Notes under the pieces: generated by a model
Database searches by the model: none
What the model was told of the DNA's origin: nothing
The model's input: only the letters and a program-made list of their open reading frames with translations
Source: Hyphomicrobium sp.
GTDB lineage: Bacteria; Pseudomonadota; Alphaproteobacteria; Rhizobiales; Hyphomicrobiaceae
DNA length: 64,000 nucleotides
Direction of reading: 5' to 3'
Assembly (NCBI GenBank): GCA_016793445.1
Contig: JAEUME010000001.1
Location: 423,814 to 487,813 of the forward strand
In this document: positions 26,956 through 35,441 of the stretch, in pieces
Numbering within the stretch: the first letter of the stretch is position 1
Layout of the letters: every line of letters begins with the position of its first letter
Program-made: the position numbers and the translations under genes

Positions 26956-26983
26956 TGCGCACCTCGATTTGACGAGGTGCGCA
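26956..26983 (+). promoter_or_regulatory. hairpin sequestering the ribosome binding site of the BchE-like gene
   Basis: TGCGCACCTCG (26956-26966) and CGAGGTGCGCA (26973-26983) are perfect 11-bp complements around the loop ATTTGA. The stem ends one base before the ATG at 26985. The likely SD, GAGGTG, lies within the 3' arm, so the folded leader would hide it. The same inverted repeat could also be a DNA operator. Confidence 0.65.
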
Positions 26984-26984
26984 C

Positions 26985-28538
26985 ATGAAAATCCTCATCC
27001 TCAATCCGCCGCACCAGGCGATCGGATCACGCATGCCGGGCGAGATGCTACCGCCTCTGGGGCTGCTCGCCATTGGCGGCCCGCTCATCGATGATGGCCA
27101 TGAGGTCTCGCTGCTCGATGCCGACGTCGACAATCTCGCTTTGGAGGCCATCGTGCGCGCGGCGGTGGCGCGTAAGCCCGACGCCGTGCTCATCGGACAC
27201 AACGGCTCGACCAGCGCGCACCCCACGGTTGTGGGATTGCTCAAGCTGTTGCGTCCGGCGCTACCTGATGCCTGGTTCGTCTACGGAGGCGTGTTTCCGA
27301 CCTATCACTGGCGCGAATGCCTGGATGAAATGCCGCAAATCGATGTCATCGTGCGCGGCGAAGGCGAGGAGACCACCCGCCGCCTCATGCGCGCCATCGC
27401 CGAGCACACGCCGTTTGAAACCATCGCCGGGCTGGCCTTTCGCCACACAGGCAGCGCGCACGCCACGCCGCCCGCACCCATGATCCGCAATCTCGACGAT
27501 TATCGTATCGGCTGGGAACTGATCGATCACGCGCGCTATTCCTACTACGGCGGCAAGCGTGGCGCCGTGGTGCAGTTTTCCCGCGGTTGCCCGCACTTGT
27601 GCAGCTACTGTGACCAACGCGGCTACTGGACCCGCTGGCGGCATCGCGATCCAAGAGCCTTCGCCGCCGAGTTAGGGCGGCTCTATCGCGACCATGGCGT
27701 CACCATGATCTCGTTTGCCGACGAGAACCCCACCACGTCCAAGAAGGTCTGGCGAGAGCTGTTGAAAGAGATCATCGCGCAGAACTGCAAGTTTACGATG
27801 ATCGCGACGCTGCGGGCGTCCGACATCGTGCGCGATGCCGACATCCTGCATCTTTACAGAAAAGCGGGCTTCGAGCGGTTTCTCATCGGCATGGAGCACT
27901 CCGATCCCGAGACGCTTGTAAAGGTGCGCAAGGGCAGCGTTACCAATGACGATCGCGAGGCGATCCGCCTCTTGCGCCGCCACGGAATCCTATCCTTGTG
28001 CACGACCGTGTTCGGCTTCAACGAGGAAAGGGATCGCGACTATTGGCGGATCTTCCGCCAGCTCCTCGTCTACGATCCCGACCAGATCATCACCTTGTTC
28101 GTCACGCCGCACCGATGGACGCCATTCTTCAACCAGGAGAAGGATCGCAAGGTCATTCAGATGGATCAGCGCTGGTGGGACTACAAGCATCAGGTGCTTG
28201 CAAATCGATATGTGCCAGCCTGGCGCAGCTTTCTCTGGGTCAAGCTCATCGAGGTGGCAATCCAGACGCGGCCCAAGGCCCTGTTTCGCACCTATCTTCA
28301 TCCTGACCCGGCCGCACGCCACGGGATGCGCTGGTATGCCCGCATCGGCCGCAAGGTTTGGCTGCACGAGATCTGGGAGTTTCTGACAGTAGTCCGCTTC
28401 ACGCGCAGTGGTCCGATGCTCGCCGACTTCTGGGGCACGCCCCAGGCGGGCGGAGAAGAGGCACTCAGCGCCCGCAAGGACGTCGCGCGCGAGGGGCGAA
28501 CCGCTCATACCCTGATCGAGGACCGTCCTGCCGCGTGA
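26985..28538 (+). CDS. BchE-family cobalamin-dependent radical SAM protein
   Basis: The 517-residue product has an N-terminal B12-binding fold (about 1-150: MKILILNPPHQ, VLIGHNGSTSAHPT, VIVRGEGEET), then a radical SAM barrel with the cluster motif C202-x3-C206-x2-C209 in SRGCPHLCSYCDQRG. The following YWTRWRHRDP, FADENPT and VTPHRWTPFF segments closely recall BchE, the anaerobic Mg-protoporphyrin IX monomethyl ester cyclase of bacteriochlorophyll synthesis. No other bch, puf or crt gene is in the window, so pathway membership is uncertain; it may be a BchE paralog with another substrate. It diverges from an XRE regulator and is followed by a GST gene. Confidence 0.75.
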   Translation: MKILILNPPHQAIGSRMPGEMLPPLGLLAIGGPLIDDGHEVSLLDADVDNLALEAIVRAAVARKPDAVLIGHNGSTSAHPTVVGLLKLLRPALPDAWFVYGGVFPTYHWRECLDEMPQIDVIVRGEGEETTRRLMRAIAEHTPFETIAGLAFRHTGSAHATPPAPMIRNLDDYRIGWELIDHARYSYYGGKRGAVVQFSRGCPHLCSYCDQRGYWTRWRHRDPRAFAAELGRLYRDHGVTMISFADENPTTSKKVWRELLKEIIAQNCKFTMIATLRASDIVRDADILHLYRKAGFERFLIGMEHSDPETLVKVRKGSVTNDDREAIRLLRRHGILSLCTTVFGFNEERDRDYWRIFRQLLVYDPDQIITLFVTPHRWTPFFNQEKDRKVIQMDQRWWDYKHQVLANRYVPAWRSFLWVKLIEVAIQTRPKALFRTYLHPDPAARHGMRWYARIGRKVWLHEIWEFLTVVRFTRSGPMLADFWGTPQAGGEEALSARKDVAREGRTAHTLIEDRPAA

Positions 28539-28659
28539 GGCAACGTTTTCCCGTCATGATCCTAAGACCGAAGGCTGAAAGGATTGGCGTTGACGCCGTC
28601 CCGGGCCGGTTGAACACTTGGTCAACCGCTGTGAACGCGACCTGGAGGAGACCGGCACC

Positions 28660-29289
28660 ATGAAGATTTATGACTGGCATATCGCACCCAATCCCAGGCG
28701 GCTGCACATCTATGTCGCCGAGAAGGGATTGAACATCCCACTGGTGGAAGTCGGCACCGACAAGCTCACGCTCAGCGACGAATACAAGGCGAAATACCCG
28801 CACGCGATGGTGCCGATGCTGGAGCTGGACGACGGCACCTGCATCGGCGAAGCCATGGCGATTGCGCGGTATCTGGAGGCGCTCTACCCGGATCCGCCGC
28901 TGTTTGGCACCGACCCGAAGGACCGCGCCATCGTCGATATGTGGGAGAAGCGAGTCAACGAGGAAGGCATGCTGGCCGCCTCCGAACTCTTCCGAAACAC
29001 CGCCCCTACGTTTGCGGATCGTGGGTTACCGGGGTCCGCTGAGCCGATCCCGCAGATTCCGGAGCTCACCAAGCGCGCGTTGGAACGCATGAACCGCTTT
29101 TTCAATAAATTCGACGGTCAACTTGCCGACAAACCCTTCGTAGCCGGCGAGCGCTACACGGTGGCCGACATTACTACGCTGTGCGCCATCGACTTCGGCA
29201 AATGGACAGACCTCGATATTCCGGAAGACTGCAAGAACCTGCGCCGCTGGTACGACGATGTTTCCGCACGGCCCAGCGCGAAAGTTTGA
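28660..29289 (+). CDS. glutathione S-transferase family protein
   Basis: The 209-residue product has an N-terminal thioredoxin-like domain (about 1-80: IYDWHIAPNPRRLHIYVAEKG, the cis-Pro MVPMLEL, and the GEAMAIARYLE segment that binds the glutathione gamma-glutamyl group). An all-helical C-domain has the N-capping-box region FVAGERYTVADITTLCAIDF. The ATG at 28660 is preceded by GGAGGAG. It lies about 120 nt after the BchE-like gene on the same strand, so co-transcription is possible. The substrate is unknown; detoxification or glutathione-linked reduction are both plausible. Confidence 0.88.
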   Translation: MKIYDWHIAPNPRRLHIYVAEKGLNIPLVEVGTDKLTLSDEYKAKYPHAMVPMLELDDGTCIGEAMAIARYLEALYPDPPLFGTDPKDRAIVDMWEKRVNEEGMLAASELFRNTAPTFADRGLPGSAEPIPQIPELTKRALERMNRFFNKFDGQLADKPFVAGERYTVADITTLCAIDFGKWTDLDIPEDCKNLRRWYDDVSARPSAKV

Positions 29290-29398
29290 GGTAAAAAGCT
29301 CCATTCCGCTCGAGCTTCCTTTTTGCGGGGAATGCCGTTCTCTTTCCAGCGGCCGGGCGTATTGTTCTCGCATCGGTTGAAACGGATGAACGAAGACA

Positions 29399-30145
29399 AT
29401 GAACCTGCGATCTGTGAGGGGATGGCTGTGCGCGACGGTATTTTTCGCAGGCACGCCGGCGAGCGTGCTTGCGAGCGACTACGCCCACGAATGCCGGTCC
29501 GCCGACGGGTTGTATGAGATGTCTGACGAGCAGCTCTTCGCGGCGGGCGAAGAGCCACGCACGGCCATTCCCTATTCCACGCTCAAGGATACCGTGCTGT
29601 CGGAGCGCAAAGGCTATTGCCTCAGCCGCGGGCAGCACTTCCAGTTCGAAGCCAAGACCTACCTGCGCCGTGTTCGCTTCAAGGTGGATGGCAATCCGGT
29701 GGAGGTGGAGATGCTGTGCGAGCTTGCCGCCGACGGACTGCCTGCGGCCTACAATTGCGAAAAGGAGGTTGTGACGCTCCAAACCAACTCCGGCGCCGCT
29801 TCGGCGAGCACAGCCATCTGGATGCACAACGGCTCGGTGATGCGTCTCGATGCCAAAGGCATCTCCCGCGTCTTTTCCTACGAGAAGCCCCGTGCCGGCA
29901 TGCGCCGGGCGGGGGCACGCCCCGGCGATATCGTGTTTGAAGGAACGCGCGAAGGGACCGCCTACTCCGGCACGGCCTACATGTTTTCCCCCAACTGCGG
30001 CCGGACGCCCTACGCCGTCGCCGGCCACGTTACCCCGGACGACAGGCGCGTCCTGCTGGAAGGGCAAGCACCCGTTTTGGATGCCGATTGCAAGGTCACG
30101 GGGCACCGCCGCGACCGGCTGCGATTCGATTATCTCAAGCGCTAG
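29399..30145 (+). CDS. secreted cysteine-containing protein, unknown function
   Basis: This 248-residue protein begins with a signal peptide (cleavage after VLA near residue 25). The mature part is beta-rich and has six Cys (for example AHECRSADG, GYCLSRG, EMLCELAAD, YNCEKEV, SPNCGRT, DADCKVTG), an even number consistent with three disulfides in the periplasm. No family was recognised. It is followed by an extragenic palindrome, and its neighbours give no functional clue. Confidence 0.65.
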   Translation: MNLRSVRGWLCATVFFAGTPASVLASDYAHECRSADGLYEMSDEQLFAAGEEPRTAIPYSTLKDTVLSERKGYCLSRGQHFQFEAKTYLRRVRFKVDGNPVEVEMLCELAADGLPAAYNCEKEVVTLQTNSGAASASTAIWMHNGSVMRLDAKGISRVFSYEKPRAGMRRAGARPGDIVFEGTREGTAYSGTAYMFSPNCGRTPYAVAGHVTPDDRRVLLEGQAPVLDADCKVTGHRRDRLRFDYLKR

Positions 30146-30146
30146 A

Positions 30147-30189
30147 GTGCTTCCGGAAAAGTGGGAACCGGTTTTCCGGTAAGAAGCAC
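30147..30189. repeat. REP-like extragenic palindrome
   Basis: An imperfect inverted repeat pairs GTGCTT (30147-30152) with AAGCAC (30184-30189) and CCGGAAAA (30153-30160) with TTTTCCGG (30172-30179). The core, GGAAAAGTGGGAACCGGTTTTCC when read through, is a form I associate with dispersed palindromes of Rhizobiales. It begins just past the stop of the secreted-protein gene and may also help to end its transcript. Confidence 0.7.
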
Positions 30190-30301
30190 GACAAAACAAA
30201 TGGCTCCAGACCGCCGACTACGGCCCTGATATGGACGGCGCGGAGATCGGCGTGATTTGGCCCGATTGTTTGCCACCGCGCCGCCGCCTATAACCGGGCG
30301 C

Positions 30302-31618
30302 ATGACAAACCTGTTCGAAGCCGCCGGCCTGGAAAAAGGCGCACCCCGCCCGCTCGCCGACCGGCTGCGCCCGCAAAAGCTCACCGATGTCGTCGGCCAG
30401 GACCATCTCGTCGGCCCCGACGGCACGCTGACGCGTATGTTGAACTCGGGGCGCCTGCCGAGCCTCATTCTGTGGGGGCCGCCGGGCTCGGGCAAGACGA
30501 CCATCGCGCGGCTCCTGGCCGGCGAGACGAAGCTCGCCTTCGAGCAGCTCTCGGCAATCTTCTCCGGCGTCGCCGATCTTCGCAAAGCCTTTGACCGGGC
30601 GCGGATGCTGCGCGAGCAGGGTAAGGGCACGCTCCTGTTCATCGACGAAATCCACCGTTTCAACCGCGCGCAGCAGGACAGCTTCCTTCCCTACATGGAG
30701 GACGGCACGATCACGCTCGTCGGCGCGACGACCGAGAACCCGTCCTTTGAACTCAACGCCGCACTGCTCTCGCGTTCCAACGTGCTCGTGCTCAACCGGC
30801 ACGACGAGGCCGCGCTTGAAAACATCTTAAAGCGCGCAGAGGCCGAGACGGGCCGGAAATTGCCTCTCGACGCGGATGCGCGCGAGGCCTTGAAAGGCAT
30901 GGCCGACGGCGACGGACGCACCATGATCAACCTTGCCGAGGACGTGTTCGCCGCCGCCGGCGACAAGGTGAAACCCTTAAATCGCGAGGCGCTCATCAAG
31001 CTCGTTCAGCGCCGGGCGCCGCTCTACGACAAGTCGCGCGAGGGACACTACAATCTCATTTCGGCGCTCCACAAGAGCGTGCGCGGGTCCGATCCCGACG
31101 CGGCTCTCTATTACTTCTGCCGCATGCTCGATGGCGGGGAGGATCGGCTGTTCCTCGCCCGCCGCCTCGTGCGGATGGCGGTGGAGGATATCGGCCTTGC
31201 CGACCCGCAGGCGCTCGTCGTGTGCAACGCCGCCAAGGACGCCTTCGATTTCCTCGGCAGCCCCGAGGGCGAATTGGCGCTGTCGCAAGCCGTCGTCTAT
31301 CTGGCCACCGCACCCAAATCGAATGCCAACTACGTGGCCTACAAGGCGGCGATGCGCGCGGCCAAGGAGCATGGCAGCCTCGCGCCGCCCAAAACGATCC
31401 TCAATGCGCCCACCAAGCTCATGGAGGAAGAAGGCTACGGCTCGGACTATCTATATGACCACGACCAGCCCGACGCCTTCTCGGGTCAGAATTACTTTCC
31501 CTCCGAATTCAAGACGCGGCCGCACTACTACGATCCGGTGGAGCGCGGGTTTGAGCGCGAGATCAGAAAGCGGCTGGAATATTGGGCTCGTCTGCGCAAG
31601 GAGCGCGGCGGCCAGTAG
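30302..31618 (+). CDS. rarA: replication-associated recombination protein A
   Basis: RarA (MgsA) is a clamp-loader-like AAA+ ATPase that acts at stalled replication forks. The 438-residue product has Walker A GPPGSGKT at 59-66, Walker B LLFIDEIH at 111-118, sensor 1 GATTENPSFELN, and the family C-domain with REGHYNLISALHKSVRGSDPDAALYY. I chose the ATG that begins MTNLFEA; the open frame upstream lacks family sequence. It is followed by an unrelated membrane protein gene after about 100 nt. Length and motifs are normal. Confidence 0.93.
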   Translation: MTNLFEAAGLEKGAPRPLADRLRPQKLTDVVGQDHLVGPDGTLTRMLNSGRLPSLILWGPPGSGKTTIARLLAGETKLAFEQLSAIFSGVADLRKAFDRARMLREQGKGTLLFIDEIHRFNRAQQDSFLPYMEDGTITLVGATTENPSFELNAALLSRSNVLVLNRHDEAALENILKRAEAETGRKLPLDADAREALKGMADGDGRTMINLAEDVFAAAGDKVKPLNREALIKLVQRRAPLYDKSREGHYNLISALHKSVRGSDPDAALYYFCRMLDGGEDRLFLARRLVRMAVEDIGLADPQALVVCNAAKDAFDFLGSPEGELALSQAVVYLATAPKSNANYVAYKAAMRAAKEHGSLAPPKTILNAPTKLMEEEGYGSDYLYDHDQPDAFSGQNYFPSEFKTRPHYYDPVERGFEREIRKRLEYWARLRKERGGQ

Positions 31619-31721
31619 ATTAAACAATCCGGCGGCCAGTTTTCCGGCGCACGCTGTTCGCCCTTGCGCTGCGTGGTGCCGTGTTGAAGGCTATGTTCGC
31701 CGGCGAAACGCAGGTTCGAAA

Positions 31722-32987
31722 ATGGACAGCTTTGAACTCCTTCAGCGTTTATCGGTGTCTCTCGCCATCGGGCTGTTGATCGGCTTGGAGCGCGGCTGGC
31801 AGTCCCGCATGGAGGCGGAAGGGGAACGGGCCGCTGGATTTCGCACCCATACCCTGGCCGGCATCCTGGGTGGCGTGTGGGCCGCCATGGTTCATGGAAC
31901 GGGCGGCGGAGGTTTGATCGCGCTTGCCATCGCCTTCACCATCTTTGCGTTTCTGATCGGTCTGTTCCGCTATCGGGAGACCCAGCACGAACGCACGTTT
32001 GGGGCGACCACGCTGGTCGCGGCCATGCTGGCGTTCTCGCTCGGCGCCTTTGCGGTGCTCGGCAACATGCAGGTCGCGGCGGCCGCAGGCATCGCAACAG
32101 CGGGCCTGCTGGCCACGAAGACGATGCTCCATGCGTGGGTGCGGCGCATGACGTGGCAGGAGCTGCGATCCGTCCTCGTCCTCGCGTCGATGACATTCAT
32201 CATGCTGCCCATACTGCCCAACGAGACGATCGATCCGTGGGGCGCGATCAACCCCTACGAGATCTGGCTGCTCACCATTCTCATCGCGATGATCTCGTTT
32301 GCAGGTTACGTGGCAATCAAATTGTTCGGAGACCGCAGCGGTATCGTCCTGACGGGACTCGCAGGCGGTCTCGCCTCCTCCACGGCCGTCACTGTCAACA
32401 TGGCCAAGCTTGCCGCTGATCAGCCCGATCATCGCGATCCGCTTCTGGCTGGAGCGCTATTATCAGGAACCGTGATGATGGCGCGCGTTCTGGTGGTCGC
32501 CGGCATCGTCAATCACGCCATGCTGTTGAAACTGGCGCCGCCCTTGATCCTTGCAAGCCTGGTGCAGGCGGGAGCGGGTGCTTATCTCCTCGCCCGCCAA
32601 TCGCAGCCCGACCAGGGCGACAAGGGCCTGGATCTCAAGAATCCCTTCGACCTCATCAGTGTTCTCAAATTCGGCGCGCTGCTGACCGCCATCATGGTGC
32701 TGGCGCACTTTGCCACCCGATACGCGGGCGACGCGGGCGTCTATCTGCTGTCTGCGATTTCGGGCATCGCCGATGTCGATGCCATCACCTTGTCGATGGC
32801 ACGGCTGGGCGGAGGCGAACTCAGCCTCGAGGTGGCGACCCGTGCGATCCTCATTGTTGTTGCGGTCAATACACTGTCAAAGGCCGCTCTTGGCTGGCTG
32901 ACCGGGGGTGCCGCGTTCGGCGTCCGCATGACCGTGGTCGGCTTGGCGGCCCTCCTCGCGGGCGCCGCATCGCTGGCGTTCTTTTGA
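31722..32987 (+). CDS. MgtC/DUF4010 family integral membrane protein
   Basis: The 421-residue product begins with an MgtC/SapB-type domain (LAIGLLIGLERGWQSR, then RTHTLAGILGGVW and FGATTLVAAMLAFSLG). A DUF4010 domain follows (GLAGGLASSTAVTVNMAKLA and SAISGIADVDAITLSMARLG). It has about 11 membrane helices. Family members are uncharacterised; MgtC relatives affect Mg2+ homeostasis and ATP synthase in pathogens, but that cannot be carried over. The ATG at 31722 is the first Met after the rarA stop in this frame. A longer frame upstream overlaps rarA and is not credible. Confidence 0.87.
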   Translation: MDSFELLQRLSVSLAIGLLIGLERGWQSRMEAEGERAAGFRTHTLAGILGGVWAAMVHGTGGGGLIALAIAFTIFAFLIGLFRYRETQHERTFGATTLVAAMLAFSLGAFAVLGNMQVAAAAGIATAGLLATKTMLHAWVRRMTWQELRSVLVLASMTFIMLPILPNETIDPWGAINPYEIWLLTILIAMISFAGYVAIKLFGDRSGIVLTGLAGGLASSTAVTVNMAKLAADQPDHRDPLLAGALLSGTVMMARVLVVAGIVNHAMLLKLAPPLILASLVQAGAGAYLLARQSQPDQGDKGLDLKNPFDLISVLKFGALLTAIMVLAHFATRYAGDAGVYLLSAISGIADVDAITLSMARLGGGELSLEVATRAILIVVAVNTLSKAALGWLTGGAAFGVRMTVVGLAALLAGAASLAFF

Positions 32988-33066
32988 GGCCGACGCCGCC
33001 TTTGCCTTGCCACGGCCACGGACTATAAGCCGGTAAGGCAACAGACGGGCTTTGAAGACGAAACGT

Positions 33067-33654
33067 ATGGTCCAGTTCATCGATCTTTGGCGCGGGCACC
33101 CCACCAACGAAAGCATCGACGCGCCATGCACCGTTTCCGGCGGCCGCGCCCGCACGCCCGATGAGGCGCCCGTCGACACGGCCCCAGGCATCAAGCCGGC
33201 CGAGGCTCATGTCGAGCCGGTCGCCCCGCACGATCAGTCCGCTATTTGCCTGGGCGTCGCGATGCGCCGTGCCGGCGTGCGCATCGAGGAGTTGGGCGCG
33301 CGCCTTCAAACCTGTGGCATTCACGACCGCTCCTTGATGCATATTCTCTCCGCCAGCCAGTTTGCCGCCGCACTGCGGCGCGCCAAGATCGCCGGTTTCG
33401 GGGCTGTCGAGTTGATTGCAGGCAGCGACGTGGAGCGCTTCCAGACGCGCATCGTCGGCCGCACGGGGGTTCTCTACGTGCGTGACTACTGGATGCGGCC
33501 GGACGATCCGGAGGGACGCCCCACCGGCGATCTCATCGATTTGTGGAACGGCTACCGCACGACCGATAGTTGGCTCATGGATTGGATGTCGTGGGCCGGC
33601 TACACCAGCTCCTACGAGTTGGCGCGGGAAATGTGGTTCTGGCCCGTGGCTTGA
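33067..33654 (+). CDS. Tae4-like protein with the catalytic residues replaced
   Basis: The 195-residue product aligns with Tae4, the NlpC/P60-like amidase effector of type VI secretion that cleaves peptidoglycan peptides. Matching blocks are MVQFIDLW at the N-terminus, DQSAICLGVAMRRAGV (56-71), GRTGVLYVRDYW (131-142) and LIDLWNG (156-162). In active Tae4 the second block carries the nucleophile (N-x-C-x-I-R) and the last block the His (H-x-x-LWNG). Here these are Ser58 and Leu156, with a displaced Cys61. There is no signal peptide. A small membrane protein gene follows directly. No other T6SS gene is in the window. The fold assignment rests on motif order; loss of amidase activity is inference. 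Confidence 0.6.
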   Translation: MVQFIDLWRGHPTNESIDAPCTVSGGRARTPDEAPVDTAPGIKPAEAHVEPVAPHDQSAICLGVAMRRAGVRIEELGARLQTCGIHDRSLMHILSASQFAAALRRAKIAGFGAVELIAGSDVERFQTRIVGRTGVLYVRDYWMRPDDPEGRPTGDLIDLWNGYRTTDSWLMDWMSWAGYTSSYELAREMWFWPVA

Positions 33655-33683
33655 GAACGAGATCGAGCGAAGGGATCGAAGCG

Positions 33684-33920
33684 TTGCGCATTCTGGTTGC
33701 CATGGTTTTCGCACTCGCCGCCGCGGGCTTTGCGACTTTCACCATCTCGCACAACGTGGCCGACAATATCGTCGCAAACCAGCATTTCACCATGCCCGGC
33801 GAGGCCGCGCGCATCCATGCGCTTATCTATATGGCAACGAACTTCCTTGCCCTGCTGTGCGGCTATGTCGTCGGCTGGCTTCTGGGATATGCCGTACGCC
33901 GCCGCCCGCAAGGCCATTAA
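33684..33920 (+). CDS. small two-helix membrane protein
   Basis: This 78-residue product has two hydrophobic segments (about 3-22 and 45-68) and an Arg-rich C-terminus that is probably cytosolic. A TTG start is preferred because AAGGGA lies 9 nt upstream; an ATG 18 nt further in is an alternative. It starts 29 nt after the Tae4-like gene, so the two are probably co-transcribed. I do not recognise a family. Because Tae4 effectors usually have a neighbouring immunity gene, it was compared with Tai4 in mind, but Tai4 proteins are periplasmic and not of this shape. Confidence 0.55.
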   Translation: MRILVAMVFALAAAGFATFTISHNVADNIVANQHFTMPGEAARIHALIYMATNFLALLCGYVVGWLLGYAVRRRPQGH

Positions 33921-34013
33921 GAACCGCTCTAGACAGGCTTGAAACGGCCGGAGCGCTTCCTTAACGGCTGCACAGAGGCTATAGCTTCGCCCGAACGAAT
34001 TTGAGGATTTCTC

Positions 34014-34400
34014 ATGAAACTTCTCCTTCTCGCCTCCGTGGGCGGCGCGATCGGGGCTGGCGCGCGCTTCCTCGTCAATCAGGCGTTTGCGACACGGGGC
34101 CTTATCGGCTTTCCCTGGGCCACGCTCACCGTCAACGTGGTGGGCGGATTTCTCATGGGCGCGGTCATGGTGCTCGTCCTGGACCGTTTCGATGGCTCGC
34201 CCGAGATCCGCACCTTTCTCGCGACAGGGATACTGGGCGGGCTGACGACGTTTTCAGCATTCACCTACGAGTTGTCGCAAATGATTGCCGCCGACGGCAT
34301 CGCCAGTCCCCGCCTCTTGGCCTACATCGCGCTTTCCGTCCTGCTCTCGCTTGCCGCGCTTTATGCCGGCATGGCTTTCTCGCGTGCGCTGATCTCATGA
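34014..34400 (+). CDS. crcB: fluoride channel CrcB/FluC
   Basis: CrcB (FluC) exports fluoride as a dual-topology dimer in the inner membrane. The 128-residue product has four hydrophobic segments, the GGAIGAGARFLVNQ start, the TLTVNVVGGFLMG helix with its conserved Asn, and the GILGGLTTFSAFTYEL helix with the Phe-box region. No fluoride riboswitch was recognised in the 93 nt upstream. Its stop overlaps the next ATG by 4 nt, so it is coupled to the pseudouridine synthase gene. Confidence 0.92.
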   Translation: MKLLLLASVGGAIGAGARFLVNQAFATRGLIGFPWATLTVNVVGGFLMGAVMVLVLDRFDGSPEIRTFLATGILGGLTTFSAFTYELSQMIAADGIASPRLLAYIALSVLLSLAALYAGMAFSRALIS

Positions 34401-35404
34401 GCGAAGCTGGGTCCAAAGTCGAAAGCATCCGCGTCAAACAGGGCGAGGCCGACATGCGCCTCGACCGCTGGTTCCGTGTGCACTTCCCCGAAGTCGGCTA
34501 CACGTATCTCCAGAAGCTGCTGCGCTCGGGTCAGGTCCGCGTCAACTCCAAGCGCGCGCAGGCTAACGACCGCCTGGAGCCCGGCTTCGAGATTCGCGTA
34601 CCGGCGATCGTGCGCCAGCCTAAGAGCACGGGCACCGGCCTCAAGCCGCCGCCGGGTCTATCGAAGGGCGACCGTGACGCCATAGAGAAGATGATCCTCT
34701 ATGAGGATGAGCACGTCCTGGTTCTCAACAAGCCGTTCGGTCTTGCCGTTCAGGGCGGCACCGGCACCAAGAAGCACATCGATGGCATGCTGGCGGGCAT
34801 GGCCGACCGTTTCGGCGGCGAGCGCCCGCGCCTCGTCCATCGCATTGACCGCGATACGACCGGCATCCTGCTGGTCGCCAAGACGCGCGACGCCGCCGCA
34901 AAACTGGGCCGCACATTCCAGACGCGCTCCGCGGCCAAGACCTATTGGGCTCTCGTGAAGGGCGTGCCGAAGCCCCCGCAGGGCAAGATCGAGGCGGCGC
35001 TCGTCAAAGCGGCAGGTCCCGATGGCGATCGCGTGCGCAAGGCGCTGCCCGGCGAGCAGGACAAGGCCATGCATGCCACGACGCATTACTCCGTCATCGA
35101 TCGCGTGGCGCATAAAGCAGCGTGGGTTTCCTTGAAGCCGGTGACCGGGCGTCAACACCAGTTGCGCGCGCACATGCACATGATCGGCCACCCCATCGTC
35201 GGCGACAACAAGTACGAGGGCGACGTCAACATGCCTGCGGAAAACATCGAGAAGAAGCTGCATCTGCACGCGCGGCGTCTCATCATTCCGCACCCCGTCA
35301 CCAAGCAAAAGATCGACGTGACAGCTCCTCTGCCGCCTCACATGAAATCCACCTGGGAGACGCTGGGATTCGAGGAAAAGAAGTTCGAGGGCAAGGAGGC
35401 ATGA
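34397..35404 (+). CDS. RluA-family pseudouridine synthase (RluC/RluD-like)
   Basis: This 335-residue enzyme converts uridine to pseudouridine in RNA, most likely 23S rRNA. An S4 RNA-binding domain covers about residues 18-75 (MRLDRWFRVHFPEVGYTYLQ). The catalytic domain carries Asp151 in HRIDRDTTGILLVAKT, the ALVKGVP and KPVTGRQHQLRAHM segments, and normal length. It overlaps crcB by 4 nt and is followed by the HAD gene after 37 nt. The order pseudouridine synthase, HAD phosphatase, ATP12 is familiar from alphaproteobacteria and usually carries rluC. RluC is the best guess; RluD cannot be excluded. Confidence 0.9.
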   Translation: MSEAGSKVESIRVKQGEADMRLDRWFRVHFPEVGYTYLQKLLRSGQVRVNSKRAQANDRLEPGFEIRVPAIVRQPKSTGTGLKPPPGLSKGDRDAIEKMILYEDEHVLVLNKPFGLAVQGGTGTKKHIDGMLAGMADRFGGERPRLVHRIDRDTTGILLVAKTRDAAAKLGRTFQTRSAAKTYWALVKGVPKPPQGKIEAALVKAAGPDGDRVRKALPGEQDKAMHATTHYSVIDRVAHKAAWVSLKPVTGRQHQLRAHMHMIGHPIVGDNKYEGDVNMPAENIEKKLHLHARRLIIPHPVTKQKIDVTAPLPPHMKSTWETLGFEEKKFEGKEA

Positions 35405-35441
35405 GCGCCCTGTCGCCCAATCCGAACTGGGGAGCCAACGC

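Noticed and set aside
27000..28538. possible photosynthesis gene cluster
   Set aside because: Only one BchE-like gene is present; the neighbours are a regulator and a GST, so no cluster can be claimed.
31131..31721. 591-nt upstream part of the frame that contains the DUF4010 gene
   Set aside because: It overlaps rarA and encodes low-complexity Arg/Ser sequence without family similarity; the ATG at 31722 starts the membrane domain.
33067..33920. type VI secretion effector-immunity pair
   Set aside because: The catalytic residues are missing, the neighbour is not Tai4-like, and no T6SS structural genes are in the window.
33921..34013. possible fluoride riboswitch before crcB
   Set aside because: The GGxGAUGG...ACxGCC consensus was not found in the 93 nt upstream.
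34001..34396. upstream in-frame extension of the pseudouridine synthase
   Set aside because: It overlaps crcB in another frame, and the ATG at 34397 gives the normal family N-terminus with a 4-nt coupling.
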